This document shows, piece by piece, positions 9,132-19,438 of a DNA stretch of 64,000 nt. Positions within the stretch are counted from its first letter, which is position 1, and each line of letters starts with the position of its first letter. The position numbers and the translations under genes were made by a program. The stretch comes from Desulfovibrio sp. (GTDB lineage: Bacteria; Desulfobacterota; Desulfovibrionia; Desulfovibrionales; Desulfovibrionaceae). Below the pieces are notes generated by a model. That model did no database searches. It was not told where the DNA came from and was given only the letters and a program-made list of their open reading frames with translations. The DNA lies in NCBI GenBank assembly GCA_016208105.1, contig JACQYS010000022.1, positions 434,001 through 498,000 of the forward strand. Reading direction: 5' to 3'.

Positions 9132-9348
9132 GTGCGCAGCCCGGAAAGCAACGGAATGGCCGAGGCCTTAGTAAACACCTTCAAGCGGGATTACGTGCGC
9201 GTGCACGAACGCCCTGATGCGGCCAGTCCTGGCTCAGCTTCCCAACTGGTTCGAGGACTACAACGAGAGGCATCCCCGCAATGGTCTGCGGATGAAATCT
9301 CCCTGGGAGTTCATCCGCTCGTCAGCAACCGCAGGGTGTCCGATTTAG
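9132..9348 (+). pseudogene. IS3-family transposase (OrfB/rve) C-terminal remnant
   Basis: The frame reads RSPESNGMAEALVNTFKRDY then VRVHERPDAA. After one frameshift it continues as VLAQLPNWFEDYNERHPRNG, LRMKSPWEFIRSS and ends at TAG 9346-9348. This is the typical C-terminal end of the IS3-group DDE integrase domain, including the final catalytic Glu region of the S-P-x-S-N-G-x-x-E motif. The N-terminal HTH, the first two catalytic Asp residues and both terminal inverted repeats are missing, and the frame is broken, so it cannot be active. Confidence 0.8.
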
Positions 9349-9572
9349 CAGGGGCAACTCCAGTATTTGGGGTAAGAATAAGGCAAAAACGCCAAGGTCG
9401 GTTGTCAGGTATTTTCGTGAAATTCGTGTAGCGAAATTACGCGATAGCATGGACGGGCATGGCCGAGCCGGGCGAGGAACCAAGCTGATCAGGATAAGAC
9501 GCGATACGCTTTATCAATACCAGGATCACCTTGAGCCCGGGTCATAAAAAGGTGGGAGAGGAACCCGGCAAG

Positions 9573-10208
9573 TCAGCCCTGCCGCCGGATGGCGAACTGG
9601 CGCAGCTCCTTCATGCTGGAAAGGCCCAACTTGCGTACCAGCCGGCCGTAATAGGTTTCCACGGTGTGGGAGCTGATGTTTAGGGCCTTACTCATCTCGG
9701 CGCAGGTATCGCCGCGCCCGAGCCTGTCCAGTATCTGCCTCTCGCGCTGGCTCAAGGCCGCCTCCCCGCTGTCACCTGGCGAAAGAACCCGGTCGGCCAG
9801 GCTGCGCATGACCTCCGGACTGGCGTAACGCCGCCCCTCGGCCACCGCTTGGATGGCGCCCAGCAGAACATCCTCGACCTCGCGCTTGGTGACGTAGCCC
9901 ATGGCCCCGTGGCTAAAGGCCTGTTCGATGGATTTGCTGTCCTCGTGCATGGAGTAGATGAGCGTCGGGACGCCCCGGGCGGTCAAGTCGCCTATCATGT
10001 CCAGCCCGGACTCCTGGGCCAGGGAGAGGTCCACCAGGGCAACGGCGGCCCCGGCCGCGTCTATGCGGGTCAGAAGTTCCGACCGGCTGCCTGCCACGCC
10101 GCACACGGCGTAGCCGCTTTGCGTCAGCAGCAGCGACAGGCCGTTTCGCATGACCGGATGATCGTCGACCAGAAAGACGCGAAGTCCAGATGACGCAGCC
10201 TTATCCAT
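9573..10208 (-). CDS. NarL/FixJ-type response regulator
   Basis: This 211-residue DNA-binding response regulator has a receiver domain that begins GLRVFLVDDHPVMRNG and carries the phospho-acceptor Asp in VALVDLSLAQESG near residue 60. A C-terminal LuxR-type helix-turn-helix spans about 140-200 (LSQRERQILDRLGRGDTCAE and ISSHTVETYYGRLVRKLGL). I chose ATG 10208, which overlaps the last 8 bp of the kinase gene upstream. A longer reading from 10247 lies wholly inside that gene. The tight coupling shows that the DISM-type kinase is its partner. The target genes are not evident. Confidence 0.9.
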   Translation of the reverse strand: MDKAASSGLRVFLVDDHPVMRNGLSLLLTQSGYAVCGVAGSRSELLTRIDAAGAAVALVDLSLAQESGLDMIGDLTARGVPTLIYSMHEDSKSIEQAFSHGAMGYVTKREVEDVLLGAIQAVAEGRRYASPEVMRSLADRVLSPGDSGEAALSQRERQILDRLGRGDTCAEMSKALNISSHTVETYYGRLVRKLGLSSMKELRQFAIRRQG

Positions 10209-12165
10209 CGCCGTCCTCCCGTGGGGTTCTGTCCGGCGCGCACACAAGGGAACAGGACACCAAGGTCCCGCCCCCGGCGACGTCGTCTATGGTAAGCTCC
10301 GCCTGGATCATGCTCGCCCGGTACGCCATGATCCGCAAACCGAGTCCCCCCTGGGGCACAGACGCGGCCTGGCGGCCGATGCCGTCGTCACGCACGGTGA
10401 GGACAAGGCGTCTGTCCGGGCCGCAGTGAAGAGCGATGTCGATGCAGGCCGGTTTGGCATGTTTGACGGCGTTGGCCACCGCCTCCTGAGCGATGCGGAA
10501 AAGCTGCACGAGATGCTCGTTGCGGCATCTCGCACATGCCAGATTCTCCGAGTAGTCGATGTCGATACCGCTCGACCGGCCCGCTTGCCGCGCCAGTTCG
10601 GCCAAAGACGCCCTGACATCACCAGGAGCGTGTTCCACCGGCCAAAGACCCCGGGAGAGGTCGTAGGCCTGGCTGACCGAATCTTTCAGCAGCGCGGCGA
10701 TTTCCTGGACTTCCATTTCCACGGCTGGCTCGGCGATGGGGCGGCGCGCCAGGGCCGCGCAACGCATACGGGTGCCTGTCAGCTGCTGGCACAGGCCGTC
10801 GTGCAGATCGTGGCTCAAACGGCGGCGCTCCTCCTCGCTGACATTGACGATTTCCCGTTCCAGCCGGGTGCGCTCGTCCATTTCCACCCGCAGGTCCGTG
10901 GAGAGCTTTTCAACGGCAGTGAAGGCATTGGAAAAACGCTGGGCCATGGCCAAGGCCTGGGAGAGGACGAAAGCGAGCACTCCGAGAGGGAGCATGTCAA
11001 TGCCGCCGTGGCTGAAAACATGCCAAGCGATGTCGTAAATGGAAGTCGCAGACAGCACAATAAAACCGAGAGATAAAACAAGCGCACCATCGCGCCTGCG
11101 CCAGAGGCAAAGTGAGAGCGAAACAAGATAGACAATGTTCAGTGCGAATGTAACAACAGAAAGCCAAGGAACAGAATCGTACATGACGCTTTGACGCTGT
11201 GTGATAACTATGAACACAAACACAACACTTCTAATGTCGCAAATGTGCTGAAATAAAATGATAAATTCCTTTGGATACATGGATCTGTAGAATCTGTATA
11301 TGAAAGATCCGGAGATGGCATAGGCAGCTATGCATATTCTTGCGATGGTTCCTGGATCAATGTGTGGAAACATGAATGCCAGAAGCCAGTCTGATGAGTC
11401 AAAGGTGACGAAGATGCAGGAAAATATAATGCATTCCAGGCCGAAATAGAGTGTAGAGATCTCTTTCTTTTTGAGAAAGAAGAGGGCGAAATGGTAGATG
11501 GCCATGATGAGCATGCCGCCGACGAAACACATTGACCACGCCCAAGTCCGAATATGGTCCCGTTCCAATTGATCCGGGAGGCCCAAGACTATCGGATGCA
11601 ACACGCCGCCCCTGCGGAGAGTGTAGTTGGATATCTGTAGCACCAATTCTATGGGCGCGGCATGGCTTTCAAGCTTGGCAAGAACCAGGGAGCGGTTCGC
11701 TATTTCCCCGGCATCGTCGTTGCCAATGACACCGCTGGAGGCGATGAGCTTTCCGTCGGCCCAGAGCCGGTAGGCCCCATGAATGGCGAAAAGGCGCAGG
11801 GCCAGCTGGTTGTCGCCGGTACCAGGCAACAGGCGCAGGCGAAAGGTGGCCTGCCCACGGCCGGGCAGGGGCTGGTCGTGATACTCATGGCCCTTCCAGG
11901 TGCCGGGCAGGTGCAAGAAATCGGATGAGTCCACGGCGCCGGGCGTGAAATCCCCGGGGCCAAGCAGGCGTCCCCAAAAGAATTGCCATTGTCCGTCGAG
12001 CCTCACCGGCCCGTCCCGCGCCGCATCCCAGGTGGAAAGGTCGATTACGCCGTTTTCGGCCACGGGCATGGTCTTGCCGTTTCCGGAACACCCGCAGACA
12101 AGCAAAAGGAGCATGGCCAACAAAAGGGCGGCTCGAGCCTTTCTGACGCTTTTATCCATGCACAT
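10201..12165 (-). CDS. 7TMR-DISM sensor histidine kinase (NarX-type transmitter)
   Basis: This is a 654-residue membrane sensor kinase. The N-terminus is hydrophobic with a possible lipobox (LVCGC). An extracellular 7TMR-DISM-like beta domain spans about 35-195, with features such as FLHLPGTWKGHEY and LRLFAIHGAYRLWADGK. About seven membrane helices cover 200-395. A short coiled coil leads into a HisKA_3 domain with phospho-acceptor His in RRRLSHDLHDGLCQQL (near residue 450). The HATPase domain ends the protein (TVRDDGIGR and GGLGLRIM motifs). DISM sensors often recognise carbohydrate-like or other small ligands, but the ligand here is unknown. The next gene overlaps it and encodes the cognate LuxR-type regulator. 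The neighbouring STAND regulator at 12809 is transcribed divergently. Confidence 0.88.
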   Translation of the reverse strand: MCMDKSVRKARAALLLAMLLLLVCGCSGNGKTMPVAENGVIDLSTWDAARDGPVRLDGQWQFFWGRLLGPGDFTPGAVDSSDFLHLPGTWKGHEYHDQPLPGRGQATFRLRLLPGTGDNQLALRLFAIHGAYRLWADGKLIASSGVIGNDDAGEIANRSLVLAKLESHAAPIELVLQISNYTLRRGGVLHPIVLGLPDQLERDHIRTWAWSMCFVGGMLIMAIYHFALFFLKKKEISTLYFGLECIIFSCIFVTFDSSDWLLAFMFPHIDPGTIARICIAAYAISGSFIYRFYRSMYPKEFIILFQHICDIRSVVFVFIVITQRQSVMYDSVPWLSVVTFALNIVYLVSLSLCLWRRRDGALVLSLGFIVLSATSIYDIAWHVFSHGGIDMLPLGVLAFVLSQALAMAQRFSNAFTAVEKLSTDLRVEMDERTRLEREIVNVSEEERRRLSHDLHDGLCQQLTGTRMRCAALARRPIAEPAVEMEVQEIAALLKDSVSQAYDLSRGLWPVEHAPGDVRASLAELARQAGRSSGIDIDYSENLACARCRNEHLVQLFRIAQEAVANAVKHAKPACIDIALHCGPDRRLVLTVRDDGIGRQAASVPQGGLGLRIMAYRASMIQAELTIDDVAGGGTLVSCSLVCAPDRTPREDGDG

Positions 12166-12808
12166 GCCCCGGCATTACTCCCCGGCGTCCGTATTGTCCC
12201 TGCCCGCGCTCACCTGAACGGCAAAAGGCGAGCAGCCCTGGCTTCGGCCCCAGCTGGGCACGTTTGCCCAGCAATGCACTGAAAATGTTCAAAAGTCCAA
12301 ACCGGCGCGGCCGTCCGGCCCGGCGCACGCCAAGCATTTCATGCGCTTGGTGTTAAGAGAAGATTATTGATCGATCCGCCGTGTAGCGGAATCCCGCTAC
12401 AAAAAAATCACGGAAATACCTGACAGCCGCCTCTCCAGGCTTTGCGTTATCAATTCGTCGAACAGGCAGGCGGCCTCATTGCAAGGCTTCACATCACGCC
12501 ACGCAGTAGCCGGTATTTTCAAGGGCGAAATCATCATGGAATGCGAGGAGATAAACTGCTCGATCGAAAACCGGCGCTGGGAATCCGGCGCATGCTGGCC
12601 CCACGGTTCGCCGGGCCACAAGCCCCCCGCCCCTGAGGCCGTGCCCCCCCGCGGGGAGCATGCTGCTGATGAACCTTCCAACAGATGCCAGCGGCTTTCG
12701 TTGTGGGTGGTCTAAACGCTTAGGGCAGGGAGCAAACGCCGCAATTCCAGTGGATAACCAAACAAACAATACTTGCAATTGAAGCGTACACCGCGCGAAG
12801 TTTCAAAT
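12166..12808. other. Intergenic region between divergent regulators
   Basis: This 640-bp stretch separates the leftward kinase from the rightward STAND regulator and should hold both promoters. It has an imperfect hairpin near 12331-12351 (CCAAGC / GCTTGG arms). A short open frame near 12536-12715 begins MECEEINCSIENRRW but lacks a ribosome binding site and ends in low-complexity Pro/Gly sequence. I see no convincing gene. Confidence 0.4.
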
Positions 12809-15800
12809 ATGCACTACAATCCTCAAATAAGGACGCAGCATTTTCTCTTTAGAGAGCGCCTTGTTGACGATATTTCCCGTCTCAACAATTACGATAAGCC
12901 GATACTTCTCTTCGAAGCCCAGGCTGGGCAGGGCAAGACAACCACCATACAACAGCTTCTCAAGCGCATTGGCCGGGATTTCGCGTGGCATCAAGTGGCC
13001 TCTGAAGACGCGGACCCTTGTCAATTTCTTATTTCCATACATTCCTGCATTACCAATCATCCTCTTGGTTGCCTTTCCAAGGCGAGCCTCCCTGGTTTGC
13101 CGGGGGACGATGCCGCTTTGCCCGATCTTGCGCGGCATATCGACGTGATGCTGAACGAGCTTCAAACCTCCCTCCGGGATGATCTGTTTTTGGTGTTCGA
13201 TGATGCGCACAATCTCATCCGCCATGAAAAAAGCTTGTACGTCCTCAATCACCTGATCGAAAACGCCCCGCCCAAGCTGCGTTTCATCCTGTCGGCACGC
13301 GAACCTGTTCCGCTCCCGGCTGTTTATCATCCAAAGAGTCATCTTGCCGTTATAACCAACGAGGATCTGGCGTTCGGGTTGGAAGAGGTCGCGGACTTGT
13401 ACGAGCAGGTGTTAAAGCTCCCCGTATCCTACGATACCGCCCGAAAGGTTCATTCCATGACTGGTGGATGGGTTCTGGGGGTTGTCCTGCTTGGGGTGCA
13501 TTTGTCGAAACAAACCGTCGAATCGCCTTCAGAGGAGTGGCTCCATAAGGGGCGTGCGGAAATAATGAGCTATTTCCGGAGAATGATATTCACTCCTTTG
13601 CAGCAAAGGCTCCACCAGCCCCTGCTCAGGCTCTCGCTCCTGGAGACGATGCCGGTTCAGCTGGCCAAGGAACTCACGAACCTCCCTGACATAGGGGCCG
13701 AGTTGGGCCAACTTGCCAGGCGAAACATCTTCATGCGCTCTTTAAGCCCGGAGTGCGGTATGTACCGCATGCACCACCTCTTCCGGGACTTTCTCCGGGA
13801 GAAGGCCAGGGAAACCCTGTCCCCCGAAGACATTCAGGCTGTCTACCGCCAAGCCGGCCGGTTTTTCTTCCGCAATGTCCAGATGTCCCAGTCGTTGCGC
13901 TATTTTGTGCTGGCCCGAGACTACAAGGAAGTGGAACGCGTTCTTCAAGCGGGCGGCATGCGCTTGCTTGCTGAAAACAAGACCTCTGCATTGTTGGACA
14001 TATTAAGCGAAATTCCAGAACAGGAGCTCTCCCGGCTTGGTTGGGCTCCCTTGTGTCTGGCATTGGCGTATCTGGATTTCTCTCCGGCCAAAGCCCTGCC
14101 CCTTCTGTCGATCTCACTGGCGTACTTCTCCGGACAGCGGGACCAGCTGGGCGAACTGCTCAGTGTGGCGAACATCATCGCCGTCCGCATTGCCACCACC
14201 GGACATTGCCGCGAGGATGAAGAACTGCTTCCCCGCGCCGAAGAACTGTTCGCCCAAGCTCAGGATGCGCTTGATCCTTTCGCGGCAATCCTCGTGGCCC
14301 GCGGCCTGGCCATGGGCTATGGCTTCCTGCGGGCCGACATCGCCACCGCGACCAGATACGCCACCCTTGCCCTGACGCTTGCCCGGAAGAATCATCTGGT
14401 CAATTTCGAAGCCGCCGTGCTTATGGTCATGGGCTGCCCGGGTATGTTCACGGGGGACAGGTCTTTGGCCCATCTGTGGCTGGAGCAGGCGGCAGCACTG
14501 GTCAACCGCCCCGAGGTCGGCTCCTTCAACCGGCTGGGCATACGGGTGATGCTTTCGAGCCATCTTTTTCACGACAGCCAGTTCGACAATTATTTCGATC
14601 AGAAAAAACGGCTAGTCGAAGAAGCGGGCATGGCGCTGTGTTCTCAATCGATGGCAGGGCCATCCACCAGTATTTGGGAGATGGACATCGCCATCAATCA
14701 GGGAAAGCCGGATGACGTACAAAAGCTCGCCGCCCGGGCCTTGCGGGAGCCGCTTGGTCCGCATCTTCGCAGCCAGGTCTTGCAGCTTCAGGCCGTGGGG
14801 CTGGCCATGGGCGGACAACCCGGGCAGGCCCTGGCAGCCGCGGCGGAAGCCACAAGCCTGCGGGAGCAGGCCGGAGGGGCGTATTTCATCATATTGAATA
14901 CACTCCTGACCGGCTTGACCATGAGCTTGTGCGGCGACCACACCTTGGCGATCGAACTGCTGACGCATGCAATCGAGAGTGCCAGGCGAATGCCCGCCGA
15001 GCATCTCGAAGCCTGCGGGCTCATGCATCGAGGCGCGGTGTATCTTGGTCTGGGCGAACACGAGGCGGCTGCCAAAGACGTGGAATTCGGGCTCGAGCTG
15101 ATGCGCCGCAATGCCTGCAAACATCTCTGGGCCTGGGCTCCCGGATCAATCCGGGCAGTGCTCGGATTCGCGGTGGCAAGAGGGATCGAGACCGACTACG
15201 CCCGCGCCTTGGCAGCCGAACGTATCGATACGGGCTTCCGGGAAGACGGGACGGAAATCCCGCTTTTGACGGTCAACACCCTGGGTGATTTTACGATCCA
15301 ACGCAAAGGTGTGCCGATCTTGCACGCTGAGGATTTCACCCCGGCGCAGCGGGAACTGCTCTATATGCTGCTGGCCTCTCCCGGCCTGAAGTTGTCCCAG
15401 GAGACCGCGCAGCTCTATTTCTGGCCGGAAAGCGCCGATGAATCGGCCAAGGCGAATTTGCACACCTTGGTTTCCCGCCTCCGCAAGGTCTTGGCGAAGG
15501 TACTGCCGGAAAACATGGTCCAGGACTATCTCGTCCGGGACAAAGGGGTGGTCTGGCTGGCGCATTGCCGCGTGGACGCTCACGAGTTTCTCGAGTGCGT
15601 GAAACGTGGGCTGGGGCATTGGGATCTGCGGGAGCTCTGGCAGGCGGGCAACGCCTTCACCCACGCCAATGCGCTCTGGAAAGGGGAGTACGCCCAGGGG
15701 CTGATGGGAGAGGATGGCGTATGCCATTTCCGCACCTCCCTGACCAAGACCCTGGTAAACTTGGCCCTGACCTGGGAAGGGCAGCTGGCTGACGCCGGCC

Positions 15801-16165
15801 GGCCGCAAGCCGCGATAGACCTTGTTGAAAAGGCGTTGGGGGCCGACCCTCTCAACGAATCCCTTTGGATTCGTCTCTATCGCCTACACGGGCGTCTTTC
15901 CGCCATCCAGGCCCGCCAGGTCCTGCATCGTTTCGCCGCGGTGCTCAAATCCGAGGATTACTCGGAGAAGGAAATCCCCGCCCTTGTGGACCGGGTCGCC
16001 GGGGTCCCACATTCCGGCCCGCTGCCCAAAAACGGCATGTTCAATACCGGAACGTTTCTGGGCACCAGTGGTCCACATCGTGGCCTGCTTCCCGTGCCGC
16101 GCGGGAGCAGAAACCATGGCCATGATAACGGGTCAGGCGTGGTCCGCCTTCTTGGGGAGCTGTAG
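12809..16165 (+). CDS. MalT-like STAND ATPase transcriptional regulator with C-terminal BTAD domain
   Basis: This is a large (1118-residue) signal-transduction ATPase. A P-loop [16 protein letters not shown] lies near residue 40 and a Walker B-like [11 protein letters not shown] near 135. Helical winged-helix and TPR-like repeats fill about 300-800. The C-terminal part (about 805-1080) is not the LuxR helix-turn-helix usual in MalT. It is a winged-helix plus bacterial transcriptional activation (BTAD/SARP-type) module, seen as [36 protein letters not shown] and [18 protein letters not shown] preferred ATG 12809 to TTG 12773 because GCGAAG lies close upstream. The last 33 bp overlap the convergent sensor kinase. 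The inducer and targets are unknown. Confidence 0.8.
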   Translation: MHYNPQIRTQHFLFRERLVDDISRLNNYDKPILLFEAQAGQGKTTTIQQLLKRIGRDFAWHQVASEDADPCQFLISIHSCITNHPLGCLSKASLPGLPGDDAALPDLARHIDVMLNELQTSLRDDLFLVFDDAHNLIRHEKSLYVLNHLIENAPPKLRFILSAREPVPLPAVYHPKSHLAVITNEDLAFGLEEVADLYEQVLKLPVSYDTARKVHSMTGGWVLGVVLLGVHLSKQTVESPSEEWLHKGRAEIMSYFRRMIFTPLQQRLHQPLLRLSLLETMPVQLAKELTNLPDIGAELGQLARRNIFMRSLSPECGMYRMHHLFRDFLREKARETLSPEDIQAVYRQAGRFFFRNVQMSQSLRYFVLARDYKEVERVLQAGGMRLLAENKTSALLDILSEIPEQELSRLGWAPLCLALAYLDFSPAKALPLLSISLAYFSGQRDQLGELLSVANIIAVRIATTGHCREDEELLPRAEELFAQAQDALDPFAAILVARGLAMGYGFLRADIATATRYATLALTLARKNHLVNFEAAVLMVMGCPGMFTGDRSLAHLWLEQAAALVNRPEVGSFNRLGIRVMLSSHLFHDSQFDNYFDQKKRLVEEAGMALCSQSMAGPSTSIWEMDIAINQGKPDDVQKLAARALREPLGPHLRSQVLQLQAVGLAMGGQPGQALAAAAEATSLREQAGGAYFIILNTLLTGLTMSLCGDHTLAIELLTHAIESARRMPAEHLEACGLMHRGAVYLGLGEHEAAAKDVEFGLELMRRNACKHLWAWAPGSIRAVLGFAVARGIETDYARALAAERIDTGFREDGTEIPLLTVNTLGDFTIQRKGVPILHAEDFTPAQRELLYMLLASPGLKLSQETAQLYFWPESADESAKANLHTLVSRLRKVLAKVLPENMVQDYLVRDKGVVWLAHCRVDAHEFLECVKRGLGHWDLRELWQAGNAFTHANALWKGEYAQGLMGEDGVCHFRTSLTKTLVNLALTWEGQLADAGRPQAAIDLVEKALGADPLNESLWIRLYRLHGRLSAIQARQVLHRFAAVLKSEDYSEKEIPALVDRVAGVPHSGPLPKNGMFNTGTFLGTSGPHRGLLPVPRGSRNHGHDNGSGVVRLLGEL

Positions 16166-18418
16166 CCGGACGCGTGTGCCGCCTTGGGATTCCAACTCAA
16201 GTGAGCCATGAAGCTGGTCCGTGAGCATGGTGACGATCTGCAGCCCGAGCGAAGCGGCTGTTGCTACCGTAAAGCCCGGGGGCAGGCCCGCTCCGTCGTC
16301 CTGGATAAGAAAAACCACCGAATCCTCCTGCTCTATCGCGGAGATCCCGATCATCCCGGAACTCTTGTCCCTGAATGCGTGCTTGAGCGAATTGGTGACC
16401 AGCTCGTTCATGATGAGCCCAAAGGGTATGGCCTGGTCGAGGCTCATGTGGATTGCGGGCATTTCGATCTTGAGGTCGATGGTGCGCGCTCCTTTCAGGG
16501 CGGTCACCAGCCTGGATAAAAGCTTGTGCAGGTATTTGCCCGCGTCTATTCCCCGATAATCGGATGATTCGTAGAGTTGTTGATGAATAAGGGCCATCGA
16601 CATAACCCGGCCTTGGCTGTCGTTTAAGATGCTCAGGGCGGCTGGGTCGTTGGTGCCCTGGCCTTGCAGGCTCAGGAGGCTGCTGATGATCTGCAGGTTG
16701 TTTTTCACTCGGTGGTGAATCTCGCGCAGAAGGATCTCCTTCTCACGCAAGGACGAGGCCATGGCGGCCTCGGCATGCTTTCGTTCGGTGACGTCGATCC
16801 AGCTGGCGCGCAGGAGTCTGCGCTCCGCCGAAGGCAAAAGAACCAGCCGCACTTCGCATATGCGAACAATTCCCTGGGCGCTTCGGATTGCCCGCTCGAA
16901 TATCACCTCTTCCCCGGCCAGCGCCCTGGTGCGATGGTCGTTCATGCTCACGCTCAAGGGAAGATGGTCGGGCTGCTCGGGCAGGAAATAGAGGTCCACC
17001 CGGTTGCTTATCTGCTCGAGTGTTTCGCAGCCGAAAAGCTTGAAGGCGTTTTTGTTGGCATCGACGGTCAGGTTGCTGTCAACGTCGGTGACTATGATCG
17101 CTTCGGGGGCCTGTTCGACAAGAGCCCGGAACCTCGCTTCGCTTAAAAGCGCATCGGTTTCGGCCAGTTTGCGGCGCCGGTTCATTCTCCAAAGCGCTGC
17201 CACCAGCGTACTCAAAACCAGCAACACCCCAAGCGCACCAATGACGGCCTCTTTGTACTGTCCCCAGAGGGTAGGCGAGCGGTTGGTGAAAACACTTCCC
17301 TCGGGAAAGGCGTCCATGTCCAGATGCCAGCGTTCCACCTGCTGATAGTCGAACATTGGGCGAGCGAGGCAGGGGATGACGGTCAGCTGTTCAGCCGGCT
17401 TGAGTTTCCCGGACATGATGTCGAGCGCCAGTTCGGCGCTATGATGGCCTTCATATTCGTAGCTGAACATCGAACCGCCGAGCACGCCCACTCCCAAAAG
17501 CGTGTCGTACACGCCGAAAACAGGCACTTTGGCTATACGCGTTGTCTCTCTGGCCACATCCAGCGGGACGAACGTGCGGTTGGTGGGGTCCCGGTAGAAG
17601 GACAGATAGAAAATGATGCTGTCGGGAGAGAGTGAACCGGCTTTCTGGAGCATCTCTTCATATGTGCTTGATGCGGAATAATCGAACCGCAGTTTGCCAT
17701 GCCATGGGGTGAAAGCGGTTTTCGCTATTGCCAGCCATTGCTTTTCAACCGGCGCGTCTCCAATGACGAAATAGACGGTCTTCGTCTCCGGAAAGAGTTG
17801 CAAGGCCGTTTCCAGGGTTCCTTCAAAATTAACCTTGGCGGGTATCTGGATGATGCTACGGCCTGGAACCGGGTCATTTAGTGTTACAGGTGCGAGAACG
17901 GAAATGATCGGGGTGCCGGGAAACAGCATGCGGCCTCTATTGAGAATGAAGTCCTGAGCGGGGCCGTCGACAGTTATGATAACGTCCATCTTGAGGCCCC
18001 GGTACTTTTCCTGGAGCCATTTTGAGAGGGAGTCCTGGTATTCCGGGGTGGTGTTGCGCCCAAGTTCAAGGATTTCGTAGTGGATGTTGGCGCTTGAAAC
18101 TCCAGCCTTTTCCAGTGTGTTCAAAAGAGCTGCGCTGTGTCTTCTGTAGGCCGGCAGAAAAGACGCCGAGTAGAGAAGCACAACATGCTTGTCTTCGAGG
18201 GAAGGTAAAGGGGTTTGAAGAGCCTTGTGCGAAGAAGAAGCCGGGGTCTGCGTTTGCGCGAACGAGGCGTGGAAAGCAAGAACAAACAGCAGCAGTACAA
18301 TGTGGGAAATAACAAGCACTGTTCGCTGCGGCGTGTGGCGGAAGAACCCCGCTGCATTGCGGCTCACCCGGTTGCGGCCTTGTTGCGCCATGCTGCTTGG
18401 GTGAGAATTGAACCTCAT
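16133..18418 (-). CDS. Sensor histidine kinase with ABC substrate-binding-like sensor, PAS and HisKA_2 transmitter
   Basis: This 761-residue protein has an N-terminal signal/anchor helix (about 33-53). A periplasmic ABC_sub_bind-like domain follows (about 70-375: [50 protein letters not shown]). A second membrane helix lies near 395-415, then a PAS domain (about 430-550: [19 protein letters not shown]). The transmitter is of the HisKA_2/HWE class, with phospho-acceptor His in [16 protein letters not shown] near residue 575 and a HATPase segment [17 protein letters not shown]. Such kinases usually phosphorylate stand-alone receivers; none is adjacent. It shares its sensor type with the kinase at 27931. 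I chose ATG 18418, preceded by TTTGAGGC; ATG 18391 is an alternative. Confidence 0.85.
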   Translation of the reverse strand: MRFNSHPSSMAQQGRNRVSRNAAGFFRHTPQRTVLVISHIVLLLFVLAFHASFAQTQTPASSSHKALQTPLPSLEDKHVVLLYSASFLPAYRRHSAALLNTLEKAGVSSANIHYEILELGRNTTPEYQDSLSKWLQEKYRGLKMDVIITVDGPAQDFILNRGRMLFPGTPIISVLAPVTLNDPVPGRSIIQIPAKVNFEGTLETALQLFPETKTVYFVIGDAPVEKQWLAIAKTAFTPWHGKLRFDYSASSTYEEMLQKAGSLSPDSIIFYLSFYRDPTNRTFVPLDVARETTRIAKVPVFGVYDTLLGVGVLGGSMFSYEYEGHHSAELALDIMSGKLKPAEQLTVIPCLARPMFDYQQVERWHLDMDAFPEGSVFTNRSPTLWGQYKEAVIGALGVLLVLSTLVAALWRMNRRRKLAETDALLSEARFRALVEQAPEAIIVTDVDSNLTVDANKNAFKLFGCETLEQISNRVDLYFLPEQPDHLPLSVSMNDHRTRALAGEEVIFERAIRSAQGIVRICEVRLVLLPSAERRLLRASWIDVTERKHAEAAMASSLREKEILLREIHHRVKNNLQIISSLLSLQGQGTNDPAALSILNDSQGRVMSMALIHQQLYESSDYRGIDAGKYLHKLLSRLVTALKGARTIDLKIEMPAIHMSLDQAIPFGLIMNELVTNSLKHAFRDKSSGMIGISAIEQEDSVVFLIQDDGAGLPPGFTVATAASLGLQIVTMLTDQLHGSLELESQGGTRVRLQLPKKADHA

Positions 18419-18704
18419 AGTGCCTCAAATGGTGCATTTTGGTGGGAATTGCAAGCAGGGTGTGGAAACATCGGAGTACGCCGATACTCGTGTCTACGCC
18501 ACAGTGGCTGGACCAGGGGATTGTCCTGGTTTGCTGAACAGTTGCGCGGTTTTAGCCGGATATATTCCCCGTGCTATTCTCCCGTATCCTTCTGGTTTTC
18601 CTACCTTGGCAACAGGCGGGATTCCGTAGGATACTCCATGGAAACAGCAGTTGTGTTTTGTTCTGGAACCAATAGGCGGCGTATTCTGTAAAATAGAAAA
18701 TCAG

Positions 18705-19181
18705 ATGTCATGTGCCATGGAATATAAATTCATGAATCACAATACGCTGGAACAGTTGATCACTGAAGAAAGGTGGGAAGAGGCTTACGACGATTTGAAG
18801 AATCTCATAGATTCATTGAGCCTCAGTGATATTGATACATTGGCAGGGAATATAAATGAATCCTGCAAGCATTGGAGCCAGATGCTGATTAATACAGGGT
18901 TGTGTTGGGATGATGAAGGAAACGGAGGATATCTTTCGCGGAAGGTGTTTGTAAAAATATGGGATGGCTCAACGTATCATAACAAGTGGATACTGTTGAA
19001 GTCTCTTCTGACGTTGTACGGAATACTTGTTGATGGTTATGATGGCGGTCAGCTCGCGAGGCTGCTGCTGAAAATACAAATCCATACGGGGATATCCCCG
19101 AAGGAAGTTCTTGAACTGTTTTTTTATCGCCACAGCAACCAGGGCAAGATCATGAGCGGTATGCCGATCTGTGTTCAGTGA
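18705..19181 (+). CDS. Hypothetical protein
   Basis: This protein of about 158 residues lies in DNA with lower GC than its neighbours. It is acidic and helical (LEQLITEERWEEAYDDLKN, SLSLSDIDTLAGNINES) with no signal peptide or membrane helix. I do not recognise a family. The start is uncertain: ATG codons at 18705, 18717 and 18732 are in frame and none has a good ribosome binding site. A strong terminator follows 50 bp after the stop, so it is probably a single-gene unit. The base composition suggests acquisition by transfer. Confidence 0.5.
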   Translation: MSCAMEYKFMNHNTLEQLITEERWEEAYDDLKNLIDSLSLSDIDTLAGNINESCKHWSQMLINTGLCWDDEGNGGYLSRKVFVKIWDGSTYHNKWILLKSLLTLYGILVDGYDGGQLARLLLKIQIHTGISPKEVLELFFYRHSNQGKIMSGMPICVQ

Positions 19182-19230
19182 AGCCACAAGCTTATTAGAG
19201 GCGATTGCGGACTGTCCTGCAAAGATGAGC

Positions 19231-19260
19231 GCTCCGGGAGAAACCCCGGAGCATTTTTTT
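19231..19260 (+). terminator. Rho-independent terminator
   Basis: The stem GCTCCGGG / CCCGGAGC with a short loop is followed by ATTTTTTT. It ends the transcript of the small gene at 18705-19181. Confidence 0.85.
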
Positions 19261-19380
19261 GCCTGCCCGCCAGGCCTCGCAGGGCAGGGGACGCTCACAG
19301 GCAGGAAGCGGGCGGATCCGGTGTTGCCGGGAGAGCCTGGCTTGTGGAAGTGTCCCTGATGTTGAAAGGAATATCCCGTC

Positions 19381-19423
19381 GGGTTTGGTCCCGGCCGCCT
19401 GAACATCGGCCGGGACCAAACCC
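19381..19423 (-). repeat. Perfect 16-bp inverted repeat after the mmsA-like gene
   Basis: GGGTTTGGTCCCGGCC at 19381-19396 and GGCCGGGACCAAACCC at 19408-19423 pair perfectly around an 11-nt loop. It lies 15 bp beyond the stop of the leftward dehydrogenase gene. No U-tract follows on either strand, so it may be a 3' stability hairpin or an atypical terminator. Confidence 0.7.
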
Positions 19424-19438
19424 TGGAATGGGGTGTGT

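Noticed and set aside
12479-12715. Small plus-strand frame between two regulators
   Set aside because: It has no ribosome binding site, ends in low-complexity sequence and has no recognisable motif.
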